A stretch of DNA of 48,434 nucleotides, taken from assembly GCA_048213135.1 (NCBI GenBank), contig PS015094.1:41104-89537 (forward strand), written 5' to 3'. Each line of letters starts with the position of its first letter. Within the stretch, counting starts at the first letter, position 1. Position numbers and translations under genes: made by a program. The stretch comes from Reclinomonas americana ATCC 50394 (taxonomy: Eukaryota > Jakobida > Jakobea > Jakobida). Below, piece by piece: positions 22,047 to 33,157 of the stretch. Below the pieces are notes generated by a model. That model ran no database searches. It was not told where the DNA came from and was given only the letters and a program-made list of their open reading frames with translations.

Positions 22047-23696
22047 CCAACACCAATAGCAGCAACAAAAAACCACCACCACACCCACAGCAAGCAGAGT
22101 AAAAGCATCCAGACACTATGTACAAGAACCAGAGGGGAGCCAGAGGCAAGCTCGAAACTCAGAGCGAACAGGTTTCCGCACAACAATGTGAGTGCGAGGG
22201 TCAGGCCACCAACAACGACAAGAAGGAGAAAGAAGGATGGTGGAGGCCGAGGCGTAGGAGAACAGCACTCACACACACAACAGCGACACCATCAGCAAAC
22301 GAGACAAGGAGAAAGAGACCAAACAAACAGCAAGAAGAAGAAGTGATCGAGCACGAGAGGAAGAACATAAAAGAGAAACGGAGAAAGGGCGGCACTTCGT
22401 GATTCACTCAATAGAGAGAGAGCGACAGAGCAAGAGAGCAACGAAAGCCACGGAAAAACGAAGTCATGAAGAACAAGAACAAGAACAACAGGGCATCCAA
22501 GGAACAGCAGCCACACCAATCTTCGCACCACCACCACCACCACTACCACCACTGCACTCCCTTCCCCTCCCACCCTTTCCCTTTCATCCCCTTCCCCTTT
22601 CACCCCCTTCCCCTTTCACCCCCCACCCACCTCCCACCGTAAACATCACATTCGTCCCATCCCCCGACACATCCACACTCGTCACCTGCTCACTCGCCGC
22701 CCCACCGGCCTCCGCCTCCGCCTCCCCCTCAAACACCTGCACCGGCACATCATCATACCCCCGCTCGGGATCCACATGCGACCTCCTGCACTGCTCCGTC
22801 GACCACTGCCGCAGCGCGCCATCATCGTGCCCCGTAAACACCTTGTGCGACTCGGCCACCACCGCCATGCACGTAATCGCCGCATCGGAGGTCGTCAGCG
22901 GCTCACCCACCGTCACCCCCTCGTCGACATTCCACGTGACCAGGCGACCGCGACGATCGGCCGACGCATACGCCACAATCACCAGCTGCTGCCTTTCATC
23001 GTCGTCGTCGCTCCCCACCGCCCCCAGTCCACTCACCGCCGTCTGTCCGCGCACGCAGCCGACCGGCGGCGGCAACGTGCGCACCACCGTCCCATCCCGA
23101 ACACACCACACCACCACATCGCCCGCCTCCGTGCCACCCACCAGCAGCTCCTTGTTGAGCGAGCTCACCAGCGTCGTGATGCGGCTCTCGCTGGTGGCCG
23201 AGCGCCACGTCATGGCGGCCAGTTCGCGACGCTCGCGATCGGCCGCCGGCAATCGCCACGCGCGCAGCTCGTATCCGGTCGGCGACGAGCCGGCCGTGAT
23301 GAGGACGCGCTCCTCCACGGGCGACAGCAGCAGTGCACTCACGCCGCGGTTCTCGCCCGGTGCGTCGGTGTGGGCGTCGATGACCAGGCGGATCTCGGTC
23401 GTCTGCGCGTCGTGCATGCGGACACGGCCGTCGTCGCAGCCGCCAATGATCATCTCGTTGTGCGGGCCGTGGAGGGCGCGGGTGGTGATGAGAGCGCGCA
23501 CGCAGTCGAGCGGGTTGTTGCCGAGGAGGCGCTCGCGATGCACGCGCGCTTCGTGGTCGGGGACGTCGGGGGGTGGGGGTGGGGGTGGAGGGCGAGCAGC
23601 AGGTGGGGGAGGGGGAGGGGGAGGGGGAGGAGGTGGAGGAGGAGGAGCAGCTGGTCTGGCGGGAACGGCCGCCGGGCGCGCTTGGTTTGCTCCCAT
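20683..23696 (-). CDS. Polyproline-WD40-coiled-coil-polyproline protein
   Basis: Exons (minus): 23696-22631, 21329-21180, 21119-20683; 1653 nt, 550 aa. Residues ~15-45 are almost all Pro. A run of WD40-like repeats follows (IIGGCDDGRVRMHD, ELLVGGTEAGDVVVWCV, GRLVTWNVDEG, VFTGHDDGALRQWS, GERIVVWDLDLL, TAAGVCVWNN), likely one seven-bladed propeller. About 65 heptad-like residues (RVRRLRTDLDTSRRAL to EEANRALQEQVRAL) then look like a coiled coil, and the last ~40 residues are again polyproline. Splice phases are fixed by the blades: VG|E and NN|K. Intron 2 starts GTTGCG; intron 1 (1.3 kb) is full of CAA repeats. Probably a scaffold; the proline runs could bind profilin, SH3 or WW partners. No specific ortholog recognised. 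Start: ATG at 23696. Confidence 0.85.
21330..22630. repeat. WD40-gene intron 1: (CAA)n and a ~480-bp imperfect direct duplication
   Basis: (AAC)n/(CAA)n occurs at about 21555-21590 and 21977-22045. A segment containing ggcaagctcga, aaggagaaagaa and gcgtaggagaacagcactcac appears at about 21645-21800 and again at about 22142-22270. That implies a diverged duplication with a period near 480 bases. No exon was recognised. Confidence 0.7.
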
Positions 23697-24209
23697 TGTG
23701 AGTGAGTGAGATGTGTTTTTGCCGGATTTCAATGGTAGTTGTCAGGGACCCGGCGTCGTCTGAATTGCACTTGAGCTTTTTTTTTCTGTGCAATTTGCAG
23801 TGTGCACGTGTGTGTGGGTGTTTGGGTGCGGTTCGCAGGTGCGAGTGAGGACCGCAGCTTGGCGTGGTGGTTATTTCCGGCAAAAACCTGACGACATCAT
23901 GACCGGACACAACTTTGCCATTCTTGGAGACGCTCAGCAACAAGCAACAGCAGCCAAAGGCGCGGCTCGTCTCGAGAACTGCGATCAGCATCACTTGAAC
24001 AGTGAACTTCACGCTCGCGCAGCGCACTTGCAGAGACACTCAGCATCAGCAGTTGCACCGATTTCGGGAAAAGGCGAACACCAGACAAACGAAGCAGAAC
24101 TGGGCTGGATCCGAGAAGTCAGCAGAGCAGTCATCGGTGGCGTGATTAAACAGCACGCACTAGACCTGCACAGAAGCTGCTGTCGCGGAACATCCAATCT
24201 CGGGAAAGT
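23697..24209. promoter_or_regulatory. 5' region of the WD40 gene
   Basis: Presumed promoter and 5' UTR of the minus-strand WD40 gene. No clear core element was seen. Both strands contain ORFs without support. Confidence 0.3.
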
Positions 24210-24560
24210 CGGGTGAAGCAAGCAAGCAGACGCGTCCTTTCGTGGAGGCCGGATACAAATGAGCTTGGCTGTTGGTCGGTAGCGCTGTGCAAAGTGTGGG
24301 CGCTGCAAAGTCGGGTCAGAGTCCGCGGAGCGAGAATAACAGTGGACGCATCCTTTCGTGGCGATGCAGGATACAAAAGAGCTTGGCGTATTGTTGGCGA
24401 CGCTCCTGTCAGTGGCGGGTGGTAGGCGCAGTAAGCCGGGTCGGTATCCGTGGAGCAACGACGCGTCCTTACGTACGGAGACCAGATACAAAAGAGCTTG
24501 GCGTGTTGTCGGTGACGCTCCTGTCGGTGGCAGGTGGTTGGCGCAGCAAGGTATCCGTGG
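24210..24560. repeat. Diverged ~110-130-bp tandem repeat, about three copies
   Basis: Each copy has a (gc)(a/g)tcctt(t/a)cgt(g)g.. start, then ggatacaaa(a)gagcttggc, then g(g)tgacgctcctgtcggtgg-like sequence and a cgggtc.g.gtccg(t/c)gga junction. Copies begin near 24230, 24345 and 24465. Outside, two related pieces (gctgctgtcgcgg.acatc at about 24176 and 24750) flank the array. Frames shift between copies, so the minus ORF across it is not a gene. Confidence 0.75.
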
Positions 24561-24849
24561 GCAAGAAGAGCTGTGGGTCCGGCCGCTCGTCGTCGGTGAC
24601 GAGGTTGAACAGAGGCTTGACAGACGCCGGGGGCACATGCAAGCTTCGGAGAGGCCCGTGAGGAGAAAAGCAGTGGTTCCGGCCGTGGAGGAGTCGTCGG
24701 TGATGAGGGTGAGTAGTGAATTTGACGCACCTGCAGAAACGATCATCGTTTGCTGCTGTCGCGGCACATCGAAGCAAAGTCGGTCCAGATCCATGAAGCG
24801 AGCAATGCTGTGGGGGCGTCGTCATTGGTAAGAAGGTCGTATTAGTTCA

Positions 24850-26462
24850 CTATCTGACTCCCGGCGCTGCGGAAAAGTCTACGAGAGGTGTGTACAGGGC
24901 GGATGGTGCGTGATCCACCTGAGGCAGATCGACGTGCTGCTTTGCCCTGCCACGTCGCTTGTCGACCCACTTGAACCAGAAGCCGAGGGCCAGTGAGGAC
25001 AGCCGGAAGGCCGCCGTGCAACCACCTGCATGGCGTGGAGTTGGGTGAGGAGCGGAGGATGGTGAGGCAGGGGTCAACGCGTTGAACGCAACCAGACAAG
25101 CTGATCAGCAGGCCAAAGTAGGAGGCGAGGGACATGGTGCGCGTCTGCACGTACTCGATGCCCTTGGTGGAGAACATGGTGAAGCTGGTGGAGGGGGGAA
25201 GGGGGAGGGGGGAGGGGAAGGAGAGGCAGGGGTGAGGGAGGGGATGAGGCAGCGAGAAGCAGAGAAGCGCAGAGAGAAAGGACAGCACAGCGAGGGAGAG
25301 CACATCGAGAGAGAGAGAGAGCACAGCGAGAGAGAGAGAGAGAGTACAACGAGTAACAGAGAGAGTGAGAGAGATCAAAGCGAGAGAGAGAGAGCACATC
25401 GAGAGAACACAGCGGAGACAGACCACATGGAGAGAGCACAGATTGAGAGAGGGACAGCACAGCGAGAGGGAGGGCACAGCGAGAGAGAGAGAGAGCACAG
25501 CGAGAGAGAGAGAGTACAACGAGTAACAGAGAGAGTGAGACCACAGCGAGAGAGCACATACGAGAGAACACAGCGGAGACAGACCACATAGGGCGAGACT
25601 ACAGATTGAGAGAGGGACAGCACAGCGAGAGGGAGGGCACAGCGAGAGAGAGAGATCGTGCAGGAAGAAACAGGGAGGGACGGGAGGGGAGAGTGAGGGA
25701 GGCTGGCAGGCAGCGAGAACCAGAGAAGCAGGAAGAGGGAAGAGGAAAGAATTGAAACACAGGGGAGGGAGGGGTGAGAAGACACAGCATAGCAAGAGTG
25801 CACAGTGAGGGAGAGCTCAGCGCAGCGAGAGAGAGAGAGAGCACAGCGAGAGAATAGAGAGAGAGAGAGCACGCAAGAGGCGGCGAGGGAGGGAAGAGAG
25901 GATGAGTGAGAGGCTGTCAGCGAGAAACAGAGAAGTGGGGACGAAGGAAGACCAGGAATGGAATGACGGAGGTAAAGGGAGGAGTAGAGAGAGAGAGGAG
26001 GACGATGGAGGAGGGGAACGAGTCAGAGAAGTGGCAGGGAGAGGGGGCAGGGAGTTGTAGGAGGAGACAGAGAGAGATGGAAGGAATAAAGGAATGGAGA
26101 GTGAGAGTGAACGAGCATGTCTCACTTTCCCCACACAGACCTGATACCCAGCTGCGTGGCTGGGTTTGCCAGCAGCTCGCCACCACCGCCCACAGCAAAT
26201 GCCTCAAACCGCGTGTAGTCCAGCGTCTTGTCGAGATAGGAGAACTGTTGGGCTGTGACACACACTACATCAGCTCGAGAACTCCCCGCACGCACGCCAG
26301 CCACATATCGCTACCTTGCAGATTGAAAACGGCCACTGCAACACACCAAAGTGAGACAAGCACACAATTCGTCTCATCGCAAAAGCAAACGCACGAGAGC
26401 CTGGACTCGTTCCGAGTTGGTTGGAAGACATCTCAACCTGCGCGCCACAAATCAGCATCGCC

Positions 26463-26509
<47 letters not shown>

Positions 26510-27005
26510 AAGACAACTCTGCAAAGAGGTGCGCGCGTGCACATAAAGAACCGACGGCTTGTGCCTCATTCACTCACTCGCTCACTGCTAATGTCTCTTG
26601 ACTCATCACCACACAGCAGCCTCTCCCCTTCTGGCGAAAACTCGGTGGGGAGATACGTGCGCGTGCACGGGAAACCGATGGCTTCTGCCATCCACTCACT
26701 TGCTCACTGTGCACATCGATGCGTCACCACACAACAACCTCTCTCTCTCTCTCTCCCTCTCTCTCTCCAGAGCGCGCGCACGTGTGGACGGAGAATCTGC
26801 AATCTTTGGCCTTCCTTCCTATCTCAATCGCGCATCGCGCGTTCCGTCTCCACAGCGCCGCAGCCTATCTCTCAATCTCTTTCTTCCTCTCACTGTCTCC
26901 CCTATTCTCCCACGCGCTCACTGTAACTCACTGCTTATGTCTGTCGACTCGTCACCACACAGCAGACTCTCCCCCTCTGGCGACAACTCAGCGTGTGGAT
27001 GGGAA

Positions 27006-27039
<34 letters not shown>

Positions 27040-28174
27040 GACAGAGCGCACACGTGTGCATGGAGAAACTGCAAGCTTTTGCCTCCTTCCCTTCCTCACT
27101 TGCTCGCTGTGTCTGTTCCCTCTTCATCATGCCGCAGCCTCTCTCTCTTTCCCTCACTCCCTCTCCCTCTTCCTCACCTTAGTAAGCTCCACAAAATCAT
27201 TAAACGAAAGCTGCGACACAGCAACCACCGTCAGAACACCACCATCTCCGATTCCAACACTCCCCTCTATTGATCACCCTTTCGCCACGCCCCCCTTCCC
27301 CTTCCCTTTCCCTCAATCCCCTTTCCCTTAATACCCCCTTCCCTTCATCCCACGCACCACCGACCCCGGCGGCACCAACTGCGCCAAATCCACACTCTGA
27401 TTCGGCTCATACAACGTCACAAACGACGCCGACGTGCTGTCCACTCCATTCGCAATCAGCGTCAAGTACGGCTGCGATATCAAGTGCGCATTGTCGGGCA
27501 CCGTCAGCAGCTGCTGAAAGTTGACGACCCAGCACGTCGATTGTATGCAGCGATGGTTCCCATCAAACTCCTTCGCCGGCGCACAGTGAGCTGTGAATCG
27601 CCGCGCGGTACAATAGAGGAGGAGAGGACGCAACATCGCAAAAGCTGCCAAACAGCGGCTGACTCGGCGGCATCGGCCACGTGTGCGGAACACACGAGGT
27701 GGCATTGAAACCGACGACCCACAGACACTCCAAGTTGCTGACGGGCCCCGTGATGCAGAAATCAATGGCGGGAAACGACAGTGTGCCCGCCGCTGCCGGC
27801 ATACATAATATGCACCTTGTACAAGCAAGCAAAGAAGGCGGAAGAAGGAGAAGGGGCGACTGACCGACAGCGTTGACCGTCCAAATCGGATGCGCGTACG
27901 AATCAACAATCAGCGCAGTGTAATACCTGCACGCATGCGCGATTACTCCCCTGAGTGTGCGCGCTCCTCTCCCTTCTTCCACTTACCCAAAGAACCCGAT
28001 AAACACCGCCAATGCAATGCACACGGGCACCCAAAACACGATCGATTTGCGCTTCTTGTCGCCACCACTCTCCTGCTGTATTCTCGCCTCTAACCGTCGC
28101 AGGTCGGCTTGTAACGACACGCGAAGGCCTTCCGCGACTTCGTGAAGTTGCTGGTGCGTGACGGCGGCGCTCAT
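24850..28174 (-). CDS. Two-TM protein C with large Cys-containing ectodomain (unknown family)
   Basis: Exons (minus): 28174-27987, 27926-27865, 27792-27635, 27570-27358, 27210-27178, 27... 26335-26315, 26244-26141, 25184-25093, 25025-24850; 1047 nt, 348 aa (the sixth exon is 26335-26315, 21 nt). Layout: cytosolic N-terminus with a heptad-like helix (residues ~5-36), TM1 ~44-63 (IVFWVPVCIALAVFIGFF), a ~210-residue outer domain with conserved cysteines (FCITGP..LEC, NATSC, FCD, CIQSTCWVVNF) and a PNQSVDLAQLVPPG motif, TM2 ~275-303, then a basic C-tail. All blocks align with paralog D, which fixes most junctions. Introns 3 and 8 start GTTGCG; intron 1 is canonical GTAAGT. The architecture resembles two-TM trimeric channels (P2X, DEG/ENaC, PAC), but I see no sequence signature of them. 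Channel, receptor or adhesion role is unproven. Confidence 0.82.
25200..25660. repeat. GA-rich duplicated block in intron 7 of protein C
   Basis: A block with gagaacacagcggagacagaccaca, gattgagagagggacagcac and gagggagggcacagcg occurs at about 25405-25490 and again at about 25565-25650, a period near 160 bases. It is embedded in (GA)n DNA that continues to about 26100. Confidence 0.75.
26350..27170. repeat. Tandem duplicated units in intron 5 of protein C
   Basis: Units built from a CT tract, a gcgcgcacgtg/gtgcac piece, gaaaccgatggctt-like sequence, ctcactcgctcactg and gtcaccacacagcag recur at roughly 26480-26640, 26640-26760, 26765-26990 and 26990-27150. Here the CT tract is on the plus strand, so it is GA in the gene's sense strand. 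Confidence 0.7.
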
Positions 28175-28236
28175 GGCCGACGCAAGAGAGGAAGAGTGAG
28201 CAGGACGACGTCTGTTCGGATCATCAGTCACGCAGA
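28175..28236. promoter_or_regulatory. 62-bp bidirectional promoter between head-to-head paralogs C and D
   Basis: Only 62 bases separate the two start codons. The spacer (gccgacgcaagagagg ... catcagtcacgcaga) has no TATA-like element or obvious palindrome. Both 5' UTRs must be very short or overlap the other gene, so the pair should be co-regulated. Confidence 0.65.
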
Positions 28237-30347
28237 ATGAGCGATGGCGACGTTGCTGAGCTGCGACGACGACTGAGCGTGTTGGAGCGGCATCTTGCAG
28301 CAGCGTCGCAGTGGAGTGGCGACGTTGCGTCAACAGCAGCAGGAGAAGAGGAGAGGCGACGGGACAGGCCCATTCCGCGTGTGTATGCTCTGTGGATCCC
28401 ATTGCTGCTGGCAGGCGCAGTGTTTGCAGGCTTCTTTGGGTGCGAGAAAAGAGAAAGAGAGTGCTCTTGGAGGCACAACAGTTGCTCATCTCTCTGTTCA
28501 GATACTATGTCTATCGCACGGTGTACAGCTTCCAGAACCCTGAGTGGGTTCTTTCCCCGCTCGACTCGCCGGGGTTACCGTTGCCGGCGGTGCTGTTTTG
28601 CTTGTCGGGACCAACGGTGGGCTCGCTGGAGTGTCAGGTGGAGAACGGGACGTATTTCGGGCCGTGCCCGAGCAGCACCGTGTTTCGTAGCACTGCTCTT
28701 TTTTGTTGCAGGCCTCGATCAAGCTCACCACGTACTTCGCCTATAGGTATCCTAGCTCGACGCAACCGCTGTCGGCCAACTTTTGCCAGTCGTTCAGCGG
28801 GCACAACGATTGCATGAGCTACACGTGCTGGATTGTGAATTTCGATGGGTCGGTCGCGGTCGGCCCTCCGCCGGGCTCCTCGATCGTGACCGACACGAGC
28901 TTGCAGTTGATTGTGTCGGGCATTGTGCCGGCGCAGACCACGTCGTACATTACGATCTTTGATCCGAATCGCGCGGTGAACTTGGCACAGTTGATTCCGG
29001 CGGGACAGTTGCTGACGGCGGATGCGGCGCAGCGGCTGGCGTTGTCGTTTGAGAGTGCGCTGAGTGTGGCGGGGTTTGCGGGGACGTTGCGTCGGCGGAG
29101 AAGGGAGAGGGGGAAGAAGGGGAAGGAAAAGGGGGGAAAGGGAAAGGGAAAAGGGGGAGAAGAGGAGAGAGGGGAGCGCGAGTCGCAGAGCGAAGGGAGT
29201 GGAGCGAGAAGAGAATATCAGAGGAGTGCAACGAGAGAAGCAGAGCCGGAAGGAAAGAAGGAGAGGAGCCGAGCGGAGAGAGCGCAACGAGTCGAGGAAA
29301 GCGGAGCTGAGGGAGTGGAGCGGGAAAACACGGCAGAGGGATTTGATCGAGAGAGGAGCAGAGCGGAGAGTGGAATGAGGAAAGCAGAGTGCAAAAAGAG
29401 GAGAAAAACGGAGGGGCTTGAGCGGGAGGAGCATACCGCAGGAGCGCGACGAGGGCAGCAGGTGGAGGGAATCAATGGAGATGGGCATGCCGCGGGAGCG
29501 CGACGAGACGAGCACGGCGGAGGGAGAGAGGAGAGTAGTATATCGGGCAACGAGTGAAGCAGCGCGGAGGGACTTGCACTAGAGAGGAGCCGAGCGGAGG
29601 TAGTGGAATGAGGGGCACAGAGCAAATGGAGAGGAACGAAGAGCAGGGCAGACGGATTGGAGCGAAAGCAGCAGAGCTGAAAGATTGCACCGAGAGGAGC
29701 GGAGAGGAGGAATCGCAATGAGAGGGTGGAAGCGCAGGGAGTGCAGCGAGAGCAGCAGAGCAGCGGAAGCTGAACGAGAGGAACAGAGCGGAAGCGAAGA
29801 GGCGTGTCCTTTCTCTCACTCCTGTTTTCCGTGCAGATTGACCTTCTTCAGCTTGGACGCCACAAAGTACAGGTGACTGCGTGTTAGTCACAGTTGAACC
29901 TTGTTTACTTCTCACCCTCCTGTCGCAGTTACCTGCAAGCCGGTGAGAGTTTCACCAAGTACGGCGCGTCCATCATTGGCCTGGTGCAGGCGCTTCTCGC
30001 CGATCCGTCGTCGCAGATTGGAGTAGCGTTGCGTACCGCGGTGTTCTTTAGTGCGAGAGATGGTCACTTACCTGCTCCGCGCAGATTCACGCTGCCGGCC
30101 ACCAAGACGCTGCAGTTCAACGAGACGCACTCTAACGGAATCACGGCGTTGATTGGCAGTCTCGTCGGCGTGGCTGGTGAGTTGGGGAAGAAGGAGAAGG
30201 ATGAAGAGGAAAGAGGAGAAGGGTGAATGGGAAGAAGAGCGTACAGGATTGCTGCTTCTTTTGCGCGGGAGATGGCCACTTGTGCACTCGAGTTCCGCTA
30301 CCTCGTGTGCGTCACTCGCGTGTGCGCTCGATTCTGAGTCAATTGTG

Positions 30348-30408
<61 letters not shown>

Positions 30409-30894
30409 NNNNNNNNNNNNNNNNNNNNNNNNNNNNNNNNNNNNNNNNNNNNNNNNNNNNNNNNNNNNNNNNNNNNNNNNNNNNNNNNNNNNNNNNNNNN
30501 NNNNNNNNNNNNNNNNNNNNNNNNNNNNNNNNNNNNNNNNNNNNNNNNNNNNNNNNNNNNNNNNNNNNNNNNNNNNNNNNNNNNNNNNNNNNNNNNNNNN
30601 NNNNNNNNNNNNNNNNNNNNNNNNNNNNNNNNNNNNNNNNNNNNNNNNNNNNNNNNNNNNNNNNNNNNNNNNNNNNNNNNNNNNNNNNNNNNNNNNNNNN
30701 NNNNNNNNNNNNNNNNNNNNNNNNNNNNNNNNNNNNNNNNNNNNNNNNNNNNNNNNNNNNNNNNNNNNNNNNNNNNNNNNNNNNNNNNNNNNNNNNNNNN
30801 NNNNNNNNNNNNNNNNNCTCGAGTTCGTCGTACCTACCGTCGTGTCGTCGCTCGCGTCGTGTCGCGTCGTACGTTCTTGTAGTCGTACTAGTGA

Positions 30895-30942
<48 letters not shown>

Positions 30943-31518
30943 CTCTTTGATTCGCAACACGCCTCCGTGGTTTGTTTCTGTCACCTGTTTGACACTCTTC
31001 CTCTCTCGACACACCTCTCCTTTGCTGTGCCTTTGTCCAACACGGCTTCACTCAATTGAGAAGCTCTCTCTCGCTCTGTCCCTCTTTGGTTTGCAACACG
31101 CCTTCGCGGTTTGTTTCTGCCACCTGTTTGGCAATCTTCCTCCTGCTTTCTCCTTCGTCCTCTCGCGACATATCCCTGCTCTTGCTCGCCATTGCTCTCA
31201 GTGGTATCACTGCAGTTTCTCCGCATCCCAACTCTCGCTCTCGCTCTTTCGTTCGCGACACGCTTCGGTGGCTTTGTGCTCGTCTTTGGCATCGCTCTAG
31301 CCTGTTCTCTACACTTTCCTTCAAATGCGCTCCCTCATCCTCACTCGCTGTATCCTCATTCCTCCGCCCTCCCTCGTCCATCAGGTGGTTGCGCCTTTCT
31401 GTACCGCGTCGCCGGCTGGCTCCTCCGCTGGCTGTACCTCCGAAGAAGAAGAACAGCCAAGACGTCATTCACAAGCGAGGAGCTGCAGACTCCGCTAGTG
31501 CACATCAACAGTTCGTAA
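28237..31518 (+). CDS. Two-TM protein D with large Cys-containing ectodomain (paralog of C)
   Basis: Exons: 28237-28439, 28502-28637, 28712-29085, 29837-29872, 29929-30027, 30085-30176, 31385-31518; 1074 nt, 357 aa. Same plan as C: N-terminal heptad-like helix (LRRRLSVLERHL), TM1 ~49-68 (ALWIPLLLAGAVFAGFF), ectodomain with FCLSGP..LEC, FCQ, CMSYTCWIVNF and PNRAVNLAQLIPAG, TM2 (NGITALIGSLVGVAGGCAF), basic tail ending SEELQTPLVHINSS. The exon before TM2 is 92 nt in both genes. The end of exon 2 is uncertain: a donor at 28638 gives a 74-nt intron and a length matching C, while a donor at 28680 would need a 32-nt intron but keep an extra NGT glycosylation-like site. Introns 3 and 5 start GTTGCG. 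Intron 3 carries a minisatellite; intron 6 a (CT)n and gap. Function unknown. Confidence 0.82.
29090..29800. repeat. GA-rich minisatellite in intron 3 of protein D
   Basis: Imperfect ~22-28 base units of the type gagaggagcagagcggag + agtggaatga run through about 29170-29790. Reverse-complemented, the unit matches the array in the WD40 gene intron at about 33985-34600. Confidence 0.85.
30352..30817 (+). repeat. (CT)n microsatellite and N gap in intron 6 of protein D
   Basis: (CT)n 30352-30408, N 30409-30817, then another (CT)n at 30896-30938. From about 30945 to 31260 a ~130-base unit (caacacgcct.cg.ggtttgtttctg..acctgttt) recurs two to three times. Confidence 0.85.
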
Positions 31519-31522
31519 TAAA
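31517..31522 (+). terminator. Candidate poly(A) signal overlapping the stop of gene D
   Basis: AATAAA starts at the second base of the TAA stop codon (TAATAAA). This would give a very short 3' UTR. Only the hexamer itself supports it. Confidence 0.3.
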
Positions 31523-31845
31523 TCCAATTTGTTTCGCGCACGAGTTTGTTCAAGGATCGCATGAGCAGGCCTTCTCGGGTGTTCTCTTGCTGCTGATAAT
31601 GACGGAGAACAAGGAGGAGAAGAGAAACAAAACGCCAATCCAACAATGAACGTGTCACAGTCGCACGTTCTTAACAATGCGAGCTTGAAACAAGGCCATT
31701 TCTGCTCTGCCCTGTCTTCCTCACTTCACTCGCTGAGACTGACAAAGCCCTTGCTCGATACGATCCACATCAGCGACACAAAGCCTCTCCTACACTCCCT
31801 TCCCCCATCAACCCATCCCTTCCCTTCACCGACCTTTCCCTCAGT
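31519..31845. other. Tail-to-tail intergenic region, D and next minus gene
   Basis: About 330 bases with no supported exon. The last part is pyrimidine-rich and partly 3' UTR-like. Confidence 0.4.
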
Positions 31846-33090
<1,245 letters not shown>

Positions 33091-33157
33091 TTCGATTTTA
33101 TGGTGATCAATGTAATGCGTCCCACGAGGACACCAATCATTTTCCGCCTTTCAAGAA
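33091..33157. promoter_or_regulatory. 67-bp bidirectional promoter
   Basis: This spacer lies between the start codons of the minus-strand unknown gene and the plus-strand WD40 gene. It contains an AT-rich piece (cgattttatggtgatcaatg) but no clear core motif. Confidence 0.55.

Noticed and set aside
22584-23732. The plus-strand ORF opposite the WD40 gene (22399-23709)
   Set aside because: It is an antisense shadow; only the minus strand gives WD40 blades and correct splice phase.
24009-24794. 261-codon minus ORF with repeated PPATDRSV-like words
   Set aside because: The frame shifts between repeat copies and there are no motifs; it is a by-product of the decayed tandem repeat.
28680-28711. 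32-nt intron in two-TM gene D
   Set aside because: Possible by phase, but far shorter than all other introns (55 or more). The donor at 28638 gives a normal 74-nt intron and a better length match to paralog C, so I used that instead.
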